In this document: in pieces, positions 1 through 12,178 of the stretch
Position numbering within the stretch: position 1 is the first letter of the stretch
Layout of the letters: each line of letters opens with the position of its first letter
NCBI RefSeq assembly: GCF_963677875.1
Contig: NZ_OY782564.1
Location: 310,001 to 374,000, forward strand
DNA length: 64,000 nucleotides
Direction: 5' to 3'
DNA from: Thiomicrorhabdus sp.
GTDB taxonomy: Bacteria; Pseudomonadota; Gammaproteobacteria; Thiomicrospirales; Thiomicrospiraceae
Translations under genes and position numbers: made by a program
Notes under the pieces: generated by a model
Database searches by the model: none
What the model was told of the DNA's origin: nothing
Seen by the model: the letters and a program-made list of their open reading frames with translations, nothing else

Positions 1-12
1 GCCTGAAAACAA

Positions 13-39
13 AAAAACCGGCCTGATCTGCCGGTTTTT
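13..39 (-). terminator. Intrinsic terminator after gltA
   Basis: A 10-bp stem (AAAAACCGGC/GCCGGTTTTT) encloses a 7-nt loop. Read on the minus strand it follows the gltA stop by about 25 nt and ends in a run of T. Confidence 0.8.
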
Positions 40-62
40 CTGACTCTGCCTGTTGGCGAAAC

Positions 63-1214
63 TCATCCGCGCTGATCGACAGGCAAATAGCAAGCCGATC
101 CTTTTCCCTTATATACCTGAGTTGGACGGAAAATTTTGTTGTTCTGCAATTGTTCTCGCCAGTGCGCCATCCATCCGGCAGAGCGGGCAACAGCAAAAAT
201 CGGAGTGAACAAACCTGGATCAAACCCCATTTCCTTATACAGAATACCGGAGTAGAAATCGACATTCGGATAAACCCCTTTATGCCCGAGAAGTTCTTCA
301 CACACCCGTTCCACTTCCAGAGCGGTCTCGAAAGAAACGCTCAATTTGTCCGACTTGTCCTTCAGAAGATCAACAGACAACTTTTGTAAAATATTGGCGC
401 GAGGGTCTTTGGTTTTATACTCTCGGTGCCCCATACCCCAGATAACTTTCTTATTTGCCAGACGCTCTTCGATATAAGGTCTGGCACGTTCCGGCGTTCC
501 AATTTCATCCAGCATCTCAATCACCTTCTGGTTTGCACCTCCGTGCAAAGGACCTGAAAGCGAAGCGATTGCCGAAGAAATCACCGAACATGGATTAGCA
601 AGCGTTGAGCCGGTCACCATAGTCGTGAAAGTCGAAGCGTTAATAGTATGCTCCGCGTGCAGAATCAGGATAGCATCCAGCAGGCGCGCCCAATCCTTAT
701 CCGGCTCTTCACCTGTCACCATATAGAGAAAGTTCTCGGCATAAGTCAGATCCCTGCGTGGTTCGATCGGATCGTACCCATTGCGCATATGCTCCCACAT
801 GGCAACCAGCGTTCCCATATGGGCAATGATTTTAACGGTTACATCATTAATATAATCCTGATTTTCGGTACCGCCCTTCATATATTCGGTACTCGGATAG
901 AAGCTTGCCAGGCTGGCAACCACCACCTGCAGCATGTGCATCGGATGAGTGGTCTGGGGCAGGTTTTTCATAATTTCGCGGATATTGTATTTCACCCGGC
1001 GGTTCTCGCGTAACTGGCGATCGAAATTCTCCAGCTCGTCAGCGGTTGGAAGTTCACCGAACAAAAGCAGCAGAGTCGTCTCTTCAAAAGAGGAATATTC
1101 TGCCAGTTCCTGAATGTCATAACCGCGATAGGTCAAAACGCCTTTAATACCGTCAATATAAGAAACCTGGGACTCCGTCGCCGGAACCCCTGCTAAACCT
1201 GGAACATACTGCAT
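63..1214 (-). CDS. gltA: Citrate synthase
   Basis: The 383-aa product condenses oxaloacetate and acetyl-CoA to citrate, the entry step of the TCA cycle. The family's catalytic motifs are visible: the histidine in GPLHGGAN near residue 223, the histidine in GMGHREYK near 262 and the aspartate in NVDFYSG near 317. Its length fits the short citrate/2-methylcitrate synthase group rather than the ~430-aa hexameric type, so methylcitrate synthase activity cannot be excluded. No prpB or prpD neighbour supports that alternative. The ATG sits 43 nt downstream of erpA on the same strand, so the two may share a transcript, and a clear terminator follows. Confidence 0.93.
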   Translation of the reverse strand: MQYVPGLAGVPATESQVSYIDGIKGVLTYRGYDIQELAEYSSFEETTLLLLFGELPTADELENFDRQLRENRRVKYNIREIMKNLPQTTHPMHMLQVVVASLASFYPSTEYMKGGTENQDYINDVTVKIIAHMGTLVAMWEHMRNGYDPIEPRRDLTYAENFLYMVTGEEPDKDWARLLDAILILHAEHTINASTFTTMVTGSTLANPCSVISSAIASLSGPLHGGANQKVIEMLDEIGTPERARPYIEERLANKKVIWGMGHREYKTKDPRANILQKLSVDLLKDKSDKLSVSFETALEVERVCEELLGHKGVYPNVDFYSGILYKEMGFDPGLFTPIFAVARSAGWMAHWREQLQNNKIFRPTQVYKGKGSACYLPVDQRG

Positions 1215-1257
1215 ATAAGAAACTCTAACTGTTTAGTTAAATGAGAAAGAAGCTGAA

Positions 1258-1599
1258 TCACACGCTAAAAGACGAACCACATCCGCAAGTGGTGGTGGCA
1301 TTTGGGTTTTCAATCACAAAGCGCGCACCTTGCAGATCTTCCAGATAGTCGATTTTAGCCCCGACCAGATACTGAAAGCTCATCGGATCGACCAGTAAAG
1401 TCACACCGTCTCTTTCAACAATCGTATCATCGTCCGCTTGCGCTTCGTCAAAAGTAAACCCGTAAGAAAAACCTGAACACCCGCCACCGGTAATGTAGAC
1501 GCGAAGTTTCAAATTTGGGTTCTGTTCATCTTCAATTAGCCCGCTTACCTTGGCTGCTGCAGCTTCGGTAAAATTTAGTGGAGTTGGAATATCTGACAT
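1258..1599 (-). CDS. erpA: Iron-sulfur cluster insertion protein ErpA
   Basis: This is a 113-aa A-type Fe-S carrier of the HesB/IscA family, which passes clusters to apoproteins in the cytoplasm. The three conserved cluster-ligand cysteines are present: Cys41 in GGGCSGF and Cys105/Cys107 in the C-terminal CGCGSSF motif. ErpA is favoured over IscA because the sequence opens with the ErpA-like [10 protein letters not shown] segment and no isc genes are nearby. The gene lies between argC and gltA on the minus strand. Confidence 0.93.
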   Translation of the reverse strand: MSDIPTPLNFTEAAAAKVSGLIEDEQNPNLKLRVYITGGGCSGFSYGFTFDEAQADDDTIVERDGVTLLVDPMSFQYLVGAKIDYLEDLQGARFVIENPNATTTCGCGSSFSV

Positions 1600-1622
1600 T
1601 TCCGTTTCCTTTTATCTGATTT

Positions 1623-1665
1623 AAACGGCCGATTTAAAACCGCAATAAGGTTTAATCGGCTGTTT
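1623..1665 (-). terminator. Imperfect hairpin between argC and erpA
   Basis: GCCGATT (1628-1634) pairs with AATCGGC (1654-1660), with additional ACC/GGT and AAAC/GTTT pairs and a two-base bulge. It could end argC transcription. The following U-run is short, so the call is tentative. Confidence 0.35.
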
Positions 1666-1666
1666 C

Positions 1667-1675
1667 ATTATAGCA
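1667..1675 (-). promoter_or_regulatory. Candidate extended -10 promoter for erpA
   Basis: The minus strand reads TGCTATAAT, an extended -10 element, about 70 nt before the erpA start. No good -35 hexamer is seen at 16-18 bp, as is common for extended -10 promoters. Confidence 0.4.
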
Positions 1676-1700
1676 AAACCGTTTTTTGAATCGGATGGAT

Positions 1701-2744
1701 TTACGGTAACAACGCAACCTGCGTCAAACCGGCATCTTCTTCCAGATCGAACATCAGGTTCATATTCTGTATCGCTTGGCCCGCAGCACCTTTCACGAGG
1801 TTATCAATCACCGAAGTCACTACAACAACATCTCCGCCTTCCGGCCGATAAACCGCCATTCGACACATGTTAGAACCTTTCACCATACGCGTATCGGGAA
1901 GCGAGTTTCTAGGCATGACATCGACAAAACACTCCTGAGCGTAAGTCTCCTCGAACAAAGACTGCAGCTCCTCTTCGGAAATATTGCTCTTCAACTTAGC
2001 ATAAAGCGTCGCCTCAATGCCTCGGATCGTCGGTAACAAATGAGGAACAAACGTCAAATTCACCTGCGCGTCTGCCATGGTTTCCAAGCCCTGACGAATT
2101 TCCGGTAAATGGCGATGTCCTCCGACACCATAAGCTTTGAAACCTTCGCAGGTTTCTGCCGCCAGCATTCCCACCTTAGCTCCGCGGCCTGCGCCACTGA
2201 CACCGGATTTGGCATCTGCGATCAGATGATCGATATCAACCAATCCCTGCTTCAGCAAAGGGTAGAAGCCTAGTTGAACCGCCGTGGGATAACACCCCGG
2301 ATTCGCTATGACTCTCGCCTGGCGGATCTTTTCCCGATTCAATTCCGGCAAACCGTACACCACCTCATCCATAATTTCCGGACAGGCATGCGGCATGCCG
2401 TACCACGACTCCCAGACGCCCATATCCTCAATACGGAAATCCGCCGCCAGATCGATCACCTTGACGCCCGCTTCAATTAATTCCGGAGTCATATTCATCG
2501 CCACACCATGCGGCGTGGCAAAAAATACCACATCACATTGCGTTAACACTTCCAATTTGGGTTCGCTGAAGGCTAAATCATAAATACCGCGCAAATTGGG
2601 AAACATATCGGCTACCGCCAATCCCGCTTCACTGCGCGAAGTAATCGCCTTCACTTCTGCGAATGAGTGGTTTGCCAAAAGACGCAGTAATTCGACCCCG
2701 GTGTAACCGGTTCCGCCAACAATCCCGACTTGAATCCGTTTCAT
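1701..2744 (-). CDS. argC: N-acetyl-gamma-glutamyl-phosphate reductase
   Basis: This 347-aa NADPH-dependent enzyme reduces N-acetylglutamyl-5-phosphate to the semialdehyde in arginine biosynthesis. It has an N-terminal Rossmann motif ([10 protein letters not shown], residues 7-16) and the active-site cysteine Cys151 in NPGCYPTA. The conserved [10 protein letters not shown] segment and a HRHLPEI motif in the substrate domain are also present. Length matches the long gammaproteobacterial ArgC type. It is divergent from msrP, and no other arg gene is in the window. Confidence 0.95.
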   Translation of the reverse strand: MKRIQVGIVGGTGYTGVELLRLLANHSFAEVKAITSRSEAGLAVADMFPNLRGIYDLAFSEPKLEVLTQCDVVFFATPHGVAMNMTPELIEAGVKVIDLAADFRIEDMGVWESWYGMPHACPEIMDEVVYGLPELNREKIRQARVIANPGCYPTAVQLGFYPLLKQGLVDIDHLIADAKSGVSGAGRGAKVGMLAAETCEGFKAYGVGGHRHLPEIRQGLETMADAQVNLTFVPHLLPTIRGIEATLYAKLKSNISEEELQSLFEETYAQECFVDVMPRNSLPDTRMVKGSNMCRMAVYRPEGGDVVVVTSVIDNLVKGAAGQAIQNMNLMFDLEEDAGLTQVALLP

Positions 2745-2945
2745 TTATGATCTCTTTGAATTATTTAATGAGGTGTAAAAATTCTATTGTAATATGCCCA
2801 CCCGTTTAAAGGAAATTTTCCCGGGATTAAAACCCTTGCCACCGAATGAAACGAAAACCCATGAAACAAAAACGTTCATTTTTGAAATAAAATCCGTTGT
2901 AGCTGGTCTGTTATAGTGACGATAAGCTACTTTGGAGAAACGGTA

Positions 2946-3842
2946 ATGATCCCCAGCTCACACATCACGCCCGAATCGATTTTTCTCAGTCGCAGACGCT
3001 TTATTCAAGGAATAGCCGGAGCCGGATTAATGTCGGCACCGCTGCTTGGTCACGCTATGCAGTTCCGGGCCAATCCAGACTATAAACTGGAGTCAAACCT
3101 GACCGATCCGGAACATGCCCTGCATTACAACAATTTTTACGAACTCGGCACCGCAAAGTCCGATCCTTTCGAAAATGCCGACGCACTGATAACCGACAAC
3201 TGGAAGATCCTTGTCGAAGGTGAATGTGCCAAACCACAAACATTCGACATGGACGATCTGCTTAAATTCGATCAGGAAGAACGTATTTACCGTTTCCGTT
3301 GCGTCGAAGGCTGGTCGATGGTCGTGCCGTGGATCGGCTTCCCTCTGGCCAGACTGCTTAAAGAAGTACAACCGACCTCAAAAGCGAAATACGTTGAATT
3401 TGTCAGCCTTCTTGACCGAAAAAATCTGCCCGGTCAACGCTTTGACCTCTTGCACTGGCCCTACCGGGAAGGCCTGAGAATAGATGAAGCGATGCATCCC
3501 CTGACCCTTATGACAACCGGACTTTACGGCAAGCCGCTGGCCAATCAGAACGGCGCTCCGATTCGCCTGATCGTGCCTTGGAAATACGGATTCAAAAGCA
3601 GTAAATCAATCGTCAAAATCCGCTTGGTGGAAAAACAGCCGATCTCGACCTGGATGGAAACGGCGCCGCGCGAATATGGCTTTTACTCGAACGTAAACCC
3701 AAATGTCTCACACCCTCGCTGGTCACAGGCCAAAGAACGGCCACTAGGCTCTTTTTTCAAGAAAAAAACTCTGATGTTCAACGGCTATGCCGATGAAGTC
3801 GCCCATCTTTACAAAGGGATGGATCTGAAAAAATACTTCTAA
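2946..3842 (+). CDS. msrP: Protein-methionine-sulfoxide reductase, catalytic subunit MsrP
   Basis: MsrP is a periplasmic molybdopterin enzyme that repairs oxidised methionines in envelope proteins. I start it at the ATG at 2946, which has a GGAG ribosome-binding site eight bases upstream, rather than at the upstream in-frame GTG at 2916. The product is then 298 aa. A twin-arginine signal (SRRRF) near residue 15 is followed by a hydrophobic stretch, which fits Tat export of a folded Mo-cofactor protein. The Mo-ligating cysteine is Cys119 in RFRCVEGW. msrQ follows 17 bp downstream, forming the usual msrPQ operon. Confidence 0.95.
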   Translation: MIPSSHITPESIFLSRRRFIQGIAGAGLMSAPLLGHAMQFRANPDYKLESNLTDPEHALHYNNFYELGTAKSDPFENADALITDNWKILVEGECAKPQTFDMDDLLKFDQEERIYRFRCVEGWSMVVPWIGFPLARLLKEVQPTSKAKYVEFVSLLDRKNLPGQRFDLLHWPYREGLRIDEAMHPLTLMTTGLYGKPLANQNGAPIRLIVPWKYGFKSSKSIVKIRLVEKQPISTWMETAPREYGFYSNVNPNVSHPRWSQAKERPLGSFFKKKTLMFNGYADEVAHLYKGMDLKKYF

Positions 3843-3859
3843 AACATCGAAGGATTATC

Positions 3860-4447
3860 ATGCCTCAAAACTTAAAACTCTTGCTTTTCAGCCTGATCTG
3901 CAGCCTGCCGGCAATTTCACTTATCCACAGGCTGTTCACAGATCAACTTGGGGCCAATCCGGTGGAAACGCTGGAACACGTCAGCGGCGACTGGACCATC
4001 TATTTTTTACTCCTGACCTTGAGCATCACACCATTGCAATCCATGCTGCGCCCGAACTGGCCTCTCCCCATGCATCTGATAAGACGCCTACTCGGCCTGA
4101 GTGCTTTCGCCTATGCACTGATTCACTTAAGCGTCTACTTTGCCTTTGACATGGGACTGTCCTTCAGCGAGGCAATTGCCGACATTGCCGAAAGACCCTT
4201 TATTCTCATCGGCATGCTGGCATTTTCAATGCTGCTCCCCCTTGCAATCACTTCGACTTCCGGCTGGCAAAGACGCTTGAAACGCCACTGGGGCCAACTT
4301 CACAAACTGATTTACCCCTTGACCTTTCTCGGTATTCTTCATTATGCATTACTGGTAAAGGCAGACCTTTTTCAACCACTGATTTATCTAACGCTGTTCG
4401 CCGCACTGATGTTGTTCAGGCAACTTCGAAATATCAAAAAGCCCTAG
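3860..4447 (+). CDS. msrQ: MsrPQ haem-binding membrane subunit MsrQ
   Basis: This 195-aa inner-membrane b-type cytochrome of the ferric-reductase-like family passes electrons from the quinone pool to MsrP. About five to six hydrophobic helices are visible. Candidate haem-ligand histidines are in the segments ending ALIHLSVYF, HWGQLHKLIY and LGILHYALL. It sits directly behind msrP and ends four bases from the convergent GST-like gene. Confidence 0.93.
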   Translation: MPQNLKLLLFSLICSLPAISLIHRLFTDQLGANPVETLEHVSGDWTIYFLLLTLSITPLQSMLRPNWPLPMHLIRRLLGLSAFAYALIHLSVYFAFDMGLSFSEAIADIAERPFILIGMLAFSMLLPLAITSTSGWQRRLKRHWGQLHKLIYPLTFLGILHYALLVKADLFQPLIYLTLFAALMLFRQLRNIKKP

Positions 4448-4451
4448 AAAC

Positions 4452-5150
4452 TCACAATCGATTTTCTGATTTAGCAACAAATTGATCACGGGTTTCCAAA
4501 TCCGGCTCCGAGACTCGTAACGGAAAATCCCCCTCCTTCCAAACCGGGCGATTCCGCATGACGTGAATAAAATAATCGCTCTGCAAATGCCGCTCTAACC
4601 AATTTTGCACCCGGCAATAAGAACTTTGGGAAAACCACAACTTATCCACATGCGCAAACTGACGGACAAACGGAAAGATTGCAATGTCCGCCACACTCAG
4701 CTCCTCACCGACAAGATATGACTGACGCACTAAAGCCGCTTCAACTTTTTGCAAGAAGGTTTCTCCACCCATCCGCGCTTGCAACCTTTCTCCCTCATCC
4801 TGTGAATATTTATAAACATCCAGGTGCCTTTTAAACTCGCCGTCATTCCATTCCATCCAGGCAGTCGCTTCGGCGACGGTCTGCGGATCAGCAGGAAGCA
4901 AGTCCGAACGACTCTGTCGCAATGCCCAAAGCAAAATATCCAGGCTCTCGTCAATCACCCGCCCATCCGGTAAAACCAGTACCGGCACGGTTCCTTTCGG
5001 CGATGCCTTCAGCATCGGCTCAGGCTTATCCCAAAATACGATTTCCCGCTGTTCCACAGACAATCCTGCCAGATAAATCCCCATCCGCGCCCGCATCGCA
5101 TATGGACAACGACGATAAGAATATAAAACCGGATATGCTTCAGAATTCAT
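4452..5150 (-). CDS. Glutathione S-transferase family protein
   Basis: The 232-aa protein has an N-terminal thioredoxin-like domain with a CPYAMRAR motif. Cys15 lies where glutaredoxin- and omega-type GSTs carry their catalytic cysteine. A cis-proline GTVPVL motif and the ESLDILLWAL stretch follow, then an all-helical C-terminal domain with the SVADIAIFPFVRQF signature. Function as a thiol transferase or reductase is inferred from the family, and the substrate is unknown. It is convergent with msrQ, and a terminator separates it from groEL. Confidence 0.85.
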   Translation of the reverse strand: MNSEAYPVLYSYRRCPYAMRARMGIYLAGLSVEQREIVFWDKPEPMLKASPKGTVPVLVLPDGRVIDESLDILLWALRQSRSDLLPADPQTVAEATAWMEWNDGEFKRHLDVYKYSQDEGERLQARMGGETFLQKVEAALVRQSYLVGEELSVADIAIFPFVRQFAHVDKLWFSQSSYCRVQNWLERHLQSDYFIHVMRNRPVWKEGDFPLRVSEPDLETRDQFVAKSENRL

Positions 5151-5235
5151 ACAAAAAACCTGTAAAACGGATTGAAATAAACAACCGAAAACAGCAACTC
5201 ATTTCAATCGATTCAATAAAAATACATAAACAAAA

Positions 5236-5257
5236 AAAGCCCGCAAACGCGGGCTTT
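5236..5257 (-). terminator. Intrinsic terminator after groESL
   Basis: GCCCGC/GCGGGC stem with a 4-nt loop, extended by A/T pairs. On the minus strand it is followed by seven T residues. It lies about 170 nt beyond the groEL stop. Confidence 0.8.
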
Positions 5258-5429
5258 CAAGAAAAACAGACGTAATTCATTTCCGAATTTCCAGACGAGG
5301 CGGTACAAATTTAAGATGAGAGCGAGGCGAATTTGAAACCGGCGCGCAGTGTGCATATCAGCACATGAGTACCGGAATGTTCAAATTACAACGAAGCTCT
5401 CGCTTAAATTTGAACGCTCTAGACGGAAA

Positions 5430-7067
<1,638 letters not shown>

Positions 7068-7117
7068 CTAATTCCTTAAAATTTAAAAAACCGATTAAAC
7101 AATCTGATAAAAATTCA

Positions 7118-7408
7118 TTACTCGACAATCGCAATGATGTCGTCTTCACGCATAATCAATAACGGCTCGCCGGAATCATCTTTGACTTCCTGGCCGGAAT
7201 ATTGACCGAACATCACTTGATCACCAACGTTAACAGTCATCGCAACGATCGTTCCCGAATCAGACGCTTTACCTGGCCCCACTGCGACAACTTCACCCAT
7301 GTTCTGCTGTTCCTGAGCAGAACCAGGAAGAAGAATACCGCCCGCAGACTCTTTCTTCTCCTCAACGCGGCGAATAACAACGCGGTCTTGTAAAGGTTTA
7401 ATGTTCAT
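7118..7408 (-). CDS. groES: Co-chaperonin GroES (Hsp10)
   Basis: This 96-aa co-chaperonin caps the GroEL ring. I use the ATG at 7408, giving [11 protein letters not shown], because an AGGAG site (7416-7420) lies seven bases upstream. The upstream in-frame start would add a 23-residue extension not found in the family. The mobile-loop segment [10 protein letters not shown] and the GKASDSG roof region are recognisable. It is first gene of the groESL operon. Confidence 0.97.
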   Translation of the reverse strand: MNIKPLQDRVVIRRVEEKKESAGGILLPGSAQEQQNMGEVVAVGPGKASDSGTIVAMTVNVGDQVMFGQYSGQEVKDDSGEPLLIMREDDIIAIVE

Positions 7409-7542
7409 AGGTTTTCTCCTAAAAAGTTTCACAAATTTAATAAGTTTCAGAGTGTCAGCCGGATACTCAAACTCCACGAAACGACTGAATTAATTGCAAA
7501 AAGCCGTCAAGTCCATCAAGGAGTTTAACCAGCCTTCAAAAA

Positions 7543-7569
7543 TTAGCACTCTTAAATCAAGAGTGCTAA
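7543..7569 (-). promoter_or_regulatory. CIRCE operator (HrcA binding site)
   Basis: A perfect inverted repeat, TTAGCACTC-N9-GAGTGCTAA, matches the CIRCE consensus at every position. It lies just downstream of the groES -10 hexamer, over the expected transcription start. This predicts an HrcA repressor elsewhere in the genome. Confidence 0.97.
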
Positions 7570-7571
7570 CC

Positions 7572-7599
7572 ATTGTATTCATCACCATAACGGTGTCAA
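7572..7599 (-). promoter_or_regulatory. Sigma-70 promoter of groESL
   Basis: The minus strand has TTGACA, a 16-bp spacer and TACAAT, immediately upstream of CIRCE. A housekeeping promoter repressed by HrcA would explain heat induction. Confidence 0.8.
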
Positions 7600-7641
7600 C
7601 TGAATATAAGGTTGATTATTCGCATTTCAAGATCCGGACAT

Positions 7642-7670
7642 AAAAAAATCGGAACCTGTCCGATTTTTTT
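7642..7670 (-). terminator. Intrinsic terminator after proB
   Basis: A 12-bp perfect stem (AAAAAAATCGGA/TCCGATTTTTTT) with a 5-nt loop. It is T-rich on both strands and lies about 23 nt past the proB stop. Confidence 0.8.
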
Positions 7671-7692
7671 AGCAATAGAATACGAAAGAAGA

Positions 7693-8817
7693 TTAATCCG
7701 ACAACACCAGATTATCGCGATGCACCAGAGATTCATCTTCGATATAGCCGAGAATGGATTCGATCTGATGACTTGGCTTCCCTAGAATTTTTTGCGCTTC
7801 ATCAGCCGAATAATTGGTCAACCCGCGGGCAACTTCCTTCCCTTTTAGATCGTAACAGACCACCATTTCACCACGTTGAAAATCCCCCTGCAGAGACTTC
7901 ACGCCGATTGGCAGCAAACTCTTACCGGAATTTTTCAGAACCGATACAGCCCCTTCGTCCAGAACCAGCTTCCCTTTGGCCTGCAAATGCCCCGCCAACC
8001 ATTGCTGACGGGCGGTCAAAGGTTCCAGATCCGGAACCAGCAGTGTCCCGAACGGCTGCCCCTCGAATAGTTTGAGCAGAATATCCGGCTCTCGCCCGGA
8101 GGCAATCAGTGTCGCCGTTCCCGAACGTGCTGCACGCTTGGCAGCCATGACTTTGGTATACATGCCACCTTTGCCCAGAGCGCCGCCTTCCGGCGACGCC
8201 ATGGCTTCGATATCCTTACGGCTGACCTGCGCTTCGGAAATCAACCTGGCATCCGGATTTTCGCGCGGATTATCATCATACAACCCCTGCTGATCGGTCA
8301 TAATCACCAGCACATCAGCAGCAATCAAATTGGCGGTCAAGGCCGCCAGCGTATCATTATCACCAAAGCGAATTTCGTCTGTCACCACCGCATCATTTTC
8401 ATTGATAATCGGTACCACGCCGTACTGCAACAACGTCTGGATGGTTCCGCGTCCATTCAGATAGCGCTTGCGATTGGACAGGTCGTCATGCGTCATCAGA
8501 ATCTGCGCCGTACGAATATCGTACTTGGCAAATTTGGATTCGTACGCCTGAATTAACCCCATCTGACCAACCGAAGCCGCCGCCTGTAATTCATTCAGTG
8601 CCGAAGGGCGACTGCTCCACCCAAGGCGTTTCATTCCTTCCGCAACCGAGCCGGAAGAAACGATCACTACCTCAATGCCCTGCTGCTTCAAAGCGACAAT
8701 TTGCTCGACCCAGTGTGAAAGCGCTTCGCGATTCAACCCTTTGCCGTCGTTTGTCAGCAGCGCACTGCCGATTTTCACCACCCAACGCCGAGTCTGTTTT
8801 AAATTCGAACGATGCAT
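7693..8817 (-). CDS. proB: Glutamate 5-kinase
   Basis: This 374-aa enzyme phosphorylates glutamate in the first committed step of proline synthesis and is normally feedback-inhibited by proline. The amino-acid kinase domain occupies roughly residues 1-260 ([34 protein letters not shown]-like [12 protein letters not shown]). A C-terminal PUA domain covers about 275-365. The gene follows obgE by 12 bp, and rplU-rpmA-obgE-proB is a recurrent proteobacterial order. proA is not in the window. Confidence 0.96.
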   Translation of the reverse strand: MHRSNLKQTRRWVVKIGSALLTNDGKGLNREALSHWVEQIVALKQQGIEVVIVSSGSVAEGMKRLGWSSRPSALNELQAAASVGQMGLIQAYESKFAKYDIRTAQILMTHDDLSNRKRYLNGRGTIQTLLQYGVVPIINENDAVVTDEIRFGDNDTLAALTANLIAADVLVIMTDQQGLYDDNPRENPDARLISEAQVSRKDIEAMASPEGGALGKGGMYTKVMAAKRAARSGTATLIASGREPDILLKLFEGQPFGTLLVPDLEPLTARQQWLAGHLQAKGKLVLDEGAVSVLKNSGKSLLPIGVKSLQGDFQRGEMVVCYDLKGKEVARGLTNYSADEAQKILGKPSHQIESILGYIEDESLVHRDNLVLSD

Positions 8818-8829
8818 CCGTCACCACAC

Positions 8830-9954
<1,125 letters not shown>

Positions 9955-10030
9955 TTAACAGAGGCCTGAAAATACCGAATCAAAAGTCAGTACGACATCA
10001 TCTCTTTCCAGGCCATTTTCTTTACATACA

Positions 10031-10058
10031 AAAACGCCCCGACGAAGCGGGGCGTTTT
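10031..10058 (-). terminator. Intrinsic terminator after rpmA
   Basis: An 11-bp stem (AAAACGCCCCG/CGGGGCGTTTT) with a 6-nt loop. It lies 25 nt after the rpmA stop, so obgE probably has its own promoter or is reached by readthrough. Confidence 0.82.
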
Positions 10059-10082
10059 CTATGCGGTGTTTTTTGAATGAAA

Positions 10083-10340
10083 TTATTCAGAAACAACCGT
10101 CACGAAGGTACGTACTGGCTTACCTTTGGAAACAAAAGCAACTTGACCGTCCGCTTTTGCAAACAAGGTATCATCCTTACCGCGCCCAACGTTTTCACCT
10201 GCGTGGAATTTAGTTCCACGCTGACGAACGATGATGCTACCTGCAGATACAGCCTGACCACCGAAAACTTTAACGCCTAAGCGTTTAGCATTGGAGTCGC
10301 GACCGTTTTTAGTACTACCTGCTGCCTTCTTATGAGCCAT
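10083..10340 (-). CDS. rpmA: 50S ribosomal protein L27
   Basis: The 85-aa product is L27, whose N-terminal arm reaches the peptidyl-transferase centre. It opens with [16 protein letters not shown] and contains the conserved [17 protein letters not shown] segment. No Firmicutes-type cleavable leader is present. It is cotranscribed with rplU, 69 bp upstream. Confidence 0.98.
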   Translation of the reverse strand: MAHKKAAGSTKNGRDSNAKRLGVKVFGGQAVSAGSIIVRQRGTKFHAGENVGRGKDDTLFAKADGQVAFVSKGKPVRTFVTVVSE

Positions 10341-10409
10341 GGTATTATCCTTTAGTTAACAGTGTGCTGTCCCCTACTCAGAAACAGCTCCTGTTTTAGA
10401 TTCATCAAA

Positions 10410-10724
10410 TTAAGCTGAAATCTGACCGATTTTAACTTCAGTGTAGTTTTGGCGGTGGCCTTGCTTAGTTTTCGAACGGTTCTTACGACGACGGAATTTG
10501 ATGATGGTTACTTTTTTACCACGACCGTTTGATTCAACAGTCGCTGCAACTTTAGCACCTTCAACAAAAGGTGCGCCAACTTTAACGTCTGCACCTTCAC
10601 CAACCATCAATACTTCGTCAAACTCAACCGCATCACCTGCTTCTGCATTCAAAGATTCAATGCGTAGGATTTGACCTTCACGAACTCGATACTGCTTACC
10701 ACCGGTTTTAATAACTGCGTACAT
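10410..10724 (-). CDS. rplU: 50S ribosomal protein L21
   Basis: The 104-aa L21 protein starts with [14 protein letters not shown] and carries the late signature [19 protein letters not shown] segment ([19 protein letters not shown]). L21 binds 23S rRNA together with L20. It is first gene of the rplU-rpmA unit, with a strong promoter about 60 nt upstream. Confidence 0.98.
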   Translation of the reverse strand: MYAVIKTGGKQYRVREGQILRIESLNAEAGDAVEFDEVLMVGEGADVKVGAPFVEGAKVAATVESNGRGKKVTIIKFRRRKNRSKTKQGHRQNYTEVKIGQISA

Positions 10725-11047
10725 TATATCTCTCCCGGATATCTAAAATTCTTTTTAATAAGCCGCTATTTAGCGAAGGCGGAATTATAATCACTTTTTC
10801 ACCCTAGGTCAAAATATTTTTTCCTTAAAAAGGATTTACAGGCGCGATCATGCCCGCAAGCCGGCCCGCACGCTAAACATTTGAATTTTATCCGCTATTT
10901 CAACCAAACGCTCGACCGAAAAACAGGCAGGACAAGCGGCTGGCAAACTTACAGAAAAGCGCCATGGTTTAGACTGGCGCCCAGCCCGCATTCATACTAA
11001 AATAACGCCTTTAATTTTGACTAGGTGGCCCCGCGCCAGAAGCCCGC
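10725..11047. other. Divergent intergenic region rplU/ispB (323 bp)
   Basis: It contains the rplU promoter and a ~55-nt rplU leader that includes the 12-bp palindrome CGCTATTTAGCG (10764-10775). The side nearer ispB shows no convincing promoter by eye and no reading frame I would call a gene. Confidence 0.6.
10784..10812 (-). promoter_or_regulatory. Sigma-70 promoter of rplU-rpmA
   Basis: TTGACC, a 17-bp spacer and TATAAT on the minus strand, close to consensus, upstream of rplU. Confidence 0.82.
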
Positions 11048-12013
11048 ATGACACTATCCGAAATCCGAGCACTCATTGCAGACGACATCCAAGCCGTTGA
11101 TCAATTGATTCTCGACCGCCTCGCTTCCGATGTTGTTTTGATTAACCAGATCGGACATTACATTATCAACAGCGGCGGCAAGCGCTTGCGCCCATTACTG
11201 GTATTACTCTGTTCCAGAGCTTGCGGCTATCAGGGCGCCGACCACCAGTTAATGGCCGCAGTCATCGAATTTATTCACACTTCCACCCTCTTGCACGATG
11301 ATGTCGTAGACGAATCAGACACCCGGCGCGGCAACAAAACCGCCAACGAAGTCTGGGGGAATGCCGCCAGCGTTCTGGTCGGCGACTTCCTTTACTCCCG
11401 CTCTTTCGAAATGATGGTCGAGCCGAAAAATCTGCGCATTATGGAAGTGATGTCGCAAGCGACCAACGTCATCGCCGAGGGCGAAGTTCTGCAGCTTTTG
11501 AACTGTCACGATGCCGACACCTCTGTCGAGCGCTATATGGAGGTCATCCACCGCAAAACCGCCAAACTGTTCGAAGCAGCCACGCAAATGGGCCCGATTC
11601 TGGCAAACAAACCGCAACTTGAAGCGGCTTTCGTCGCCTACGGCCGTCACTTAGGAGCGGCTTTCCAGCTGATAGACGACGCTTTGGATTACACTGCGGA
11701 TGCAGAAGAGCTTGGGAAAAACATCGGCGACGATCTGGCGGAAGGAAAACCGACTCTGCCGCTGATCTATGTGCTTCAAAACGGCAATGAAACGGAAAAG
11801 GACATTATCCGCCGAGCCATCGAGACCGAAGGGATCGCTCTTCTGGACGAAGTCACCGCAATTATCCAAAACTCCGGTGCCATCAACTATACACAAGAAA
11901 TTGCCGGGCAACAGGCCATGCTCGCCAAGCAAGCATTGGTCGAGCTGGAAGAAAGCGAACTCAAAAACGCTCTTTACGCCTTGGCCGATCTGGCGGTATA
12001 CCGCAACCATTAA
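11048..12013 (+). CDS. ispB: All-trans polyprenyl (octaprenyl) diphosphate synthase
   Basis: This 321-aa trans-prenyltransferase makes the isoprenoid side chain of ubiquinone. Both aspartate-rich motifs are present: DDVVDESDTRRG near residue 83 and DDALDYTAD near 208. The GGKRLRP substrate motif is also seen. Chain length (C40) is assigned from the gammaproteobacterial family and its position divergent from rplU, where ispB is commonly found. A strong terminator follows 25 nt after the stop. Confidence 0.93.
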   Translation: MTLSEIRALIADDIQAVDQLILDRLASDVVLINQIGHYIINSGGKRLRPLLVLLCSRACGYQGADHQLMAAVIEFIHTSTLLHDDVVDESDTRRGNKTANEVWGNAASVLVGDFLYSRSFEMMVEPKNLRIMEVMSQATNVIAEGEVLQLLNCHDADTSVERYMEVIHRKTAKLFEAATQMGPILANKPQLEAAFVAYGRHLGAAFQLIDDALDYTADAEELGKNIGDDLAEGKPTLPLIYVLQNGNETEKDIIRRAIETEGIALLDEVTAIIQNSGAINYTQEIAGQQAMLAKQALVELEESELKNALYALADLAVYRNH

Positions 12014-12038
12014 CCGACCCGGTCACTCTGGCCCGGAT

Positions 12039-12065
12039 AAAAAGCCCGCGTAAGCGGGCTTTTTT
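12039..12065 (+). terminator. Bidirectional terminator between ispB and the sucrose operon
   Basis: GCCCGC/GCGGGC stem with loop GTAA, flanked by five A and six T. It serves ispB on the plus strand and the convergent operon ending at 12071 on the minus strand. Confidence 0.85.
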
Positions 12066-12070
12066 GTCAT

Positions 12071-12178
12071 TCAAAAACGATACACTTCTTCAAGCGAATG
12101 AAACCACAAGCGTCCCAGCTTCATCACGCCGTCACAGATTCCGTAGCAATAGGACTTCAACTTTACTTTATTCAACAT
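12071..12178 (-). CDS. Small 35-aa ORF coupled to the preceding gene
   Basis: The frame opens at an ATG (12178-12176) inside the last codons of the 194-aa gene and overlaps it by 11 bp. It has a strong AGGAGAGG ribosome-binding site five bases or less upstream. The product (MLNKVKLKSYCYGICDGVMKL...) has two cysteines in a YCYGICDG motif and no obvious signal or long TM helix. A longer frame beginning upstream at 12319 exists, but that part is only an out-of-frame overlap with the larger gene. I do not recognise the protein. The SD and its end six bases before the terminator argue that it is translated. Confidence 0.5.
   Translation of the reverse strand: MLNKVKLKSYCYGICDGVMKLGRLWFHSLEEVYRF

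Noticed and set aside
2916..2945. GTG start of msrP giving 10 extra residues
   Set aside because: The ATG at 2946 has a well-spaced GGAG, and the shorter N terminus leaves a normal Tat signal.
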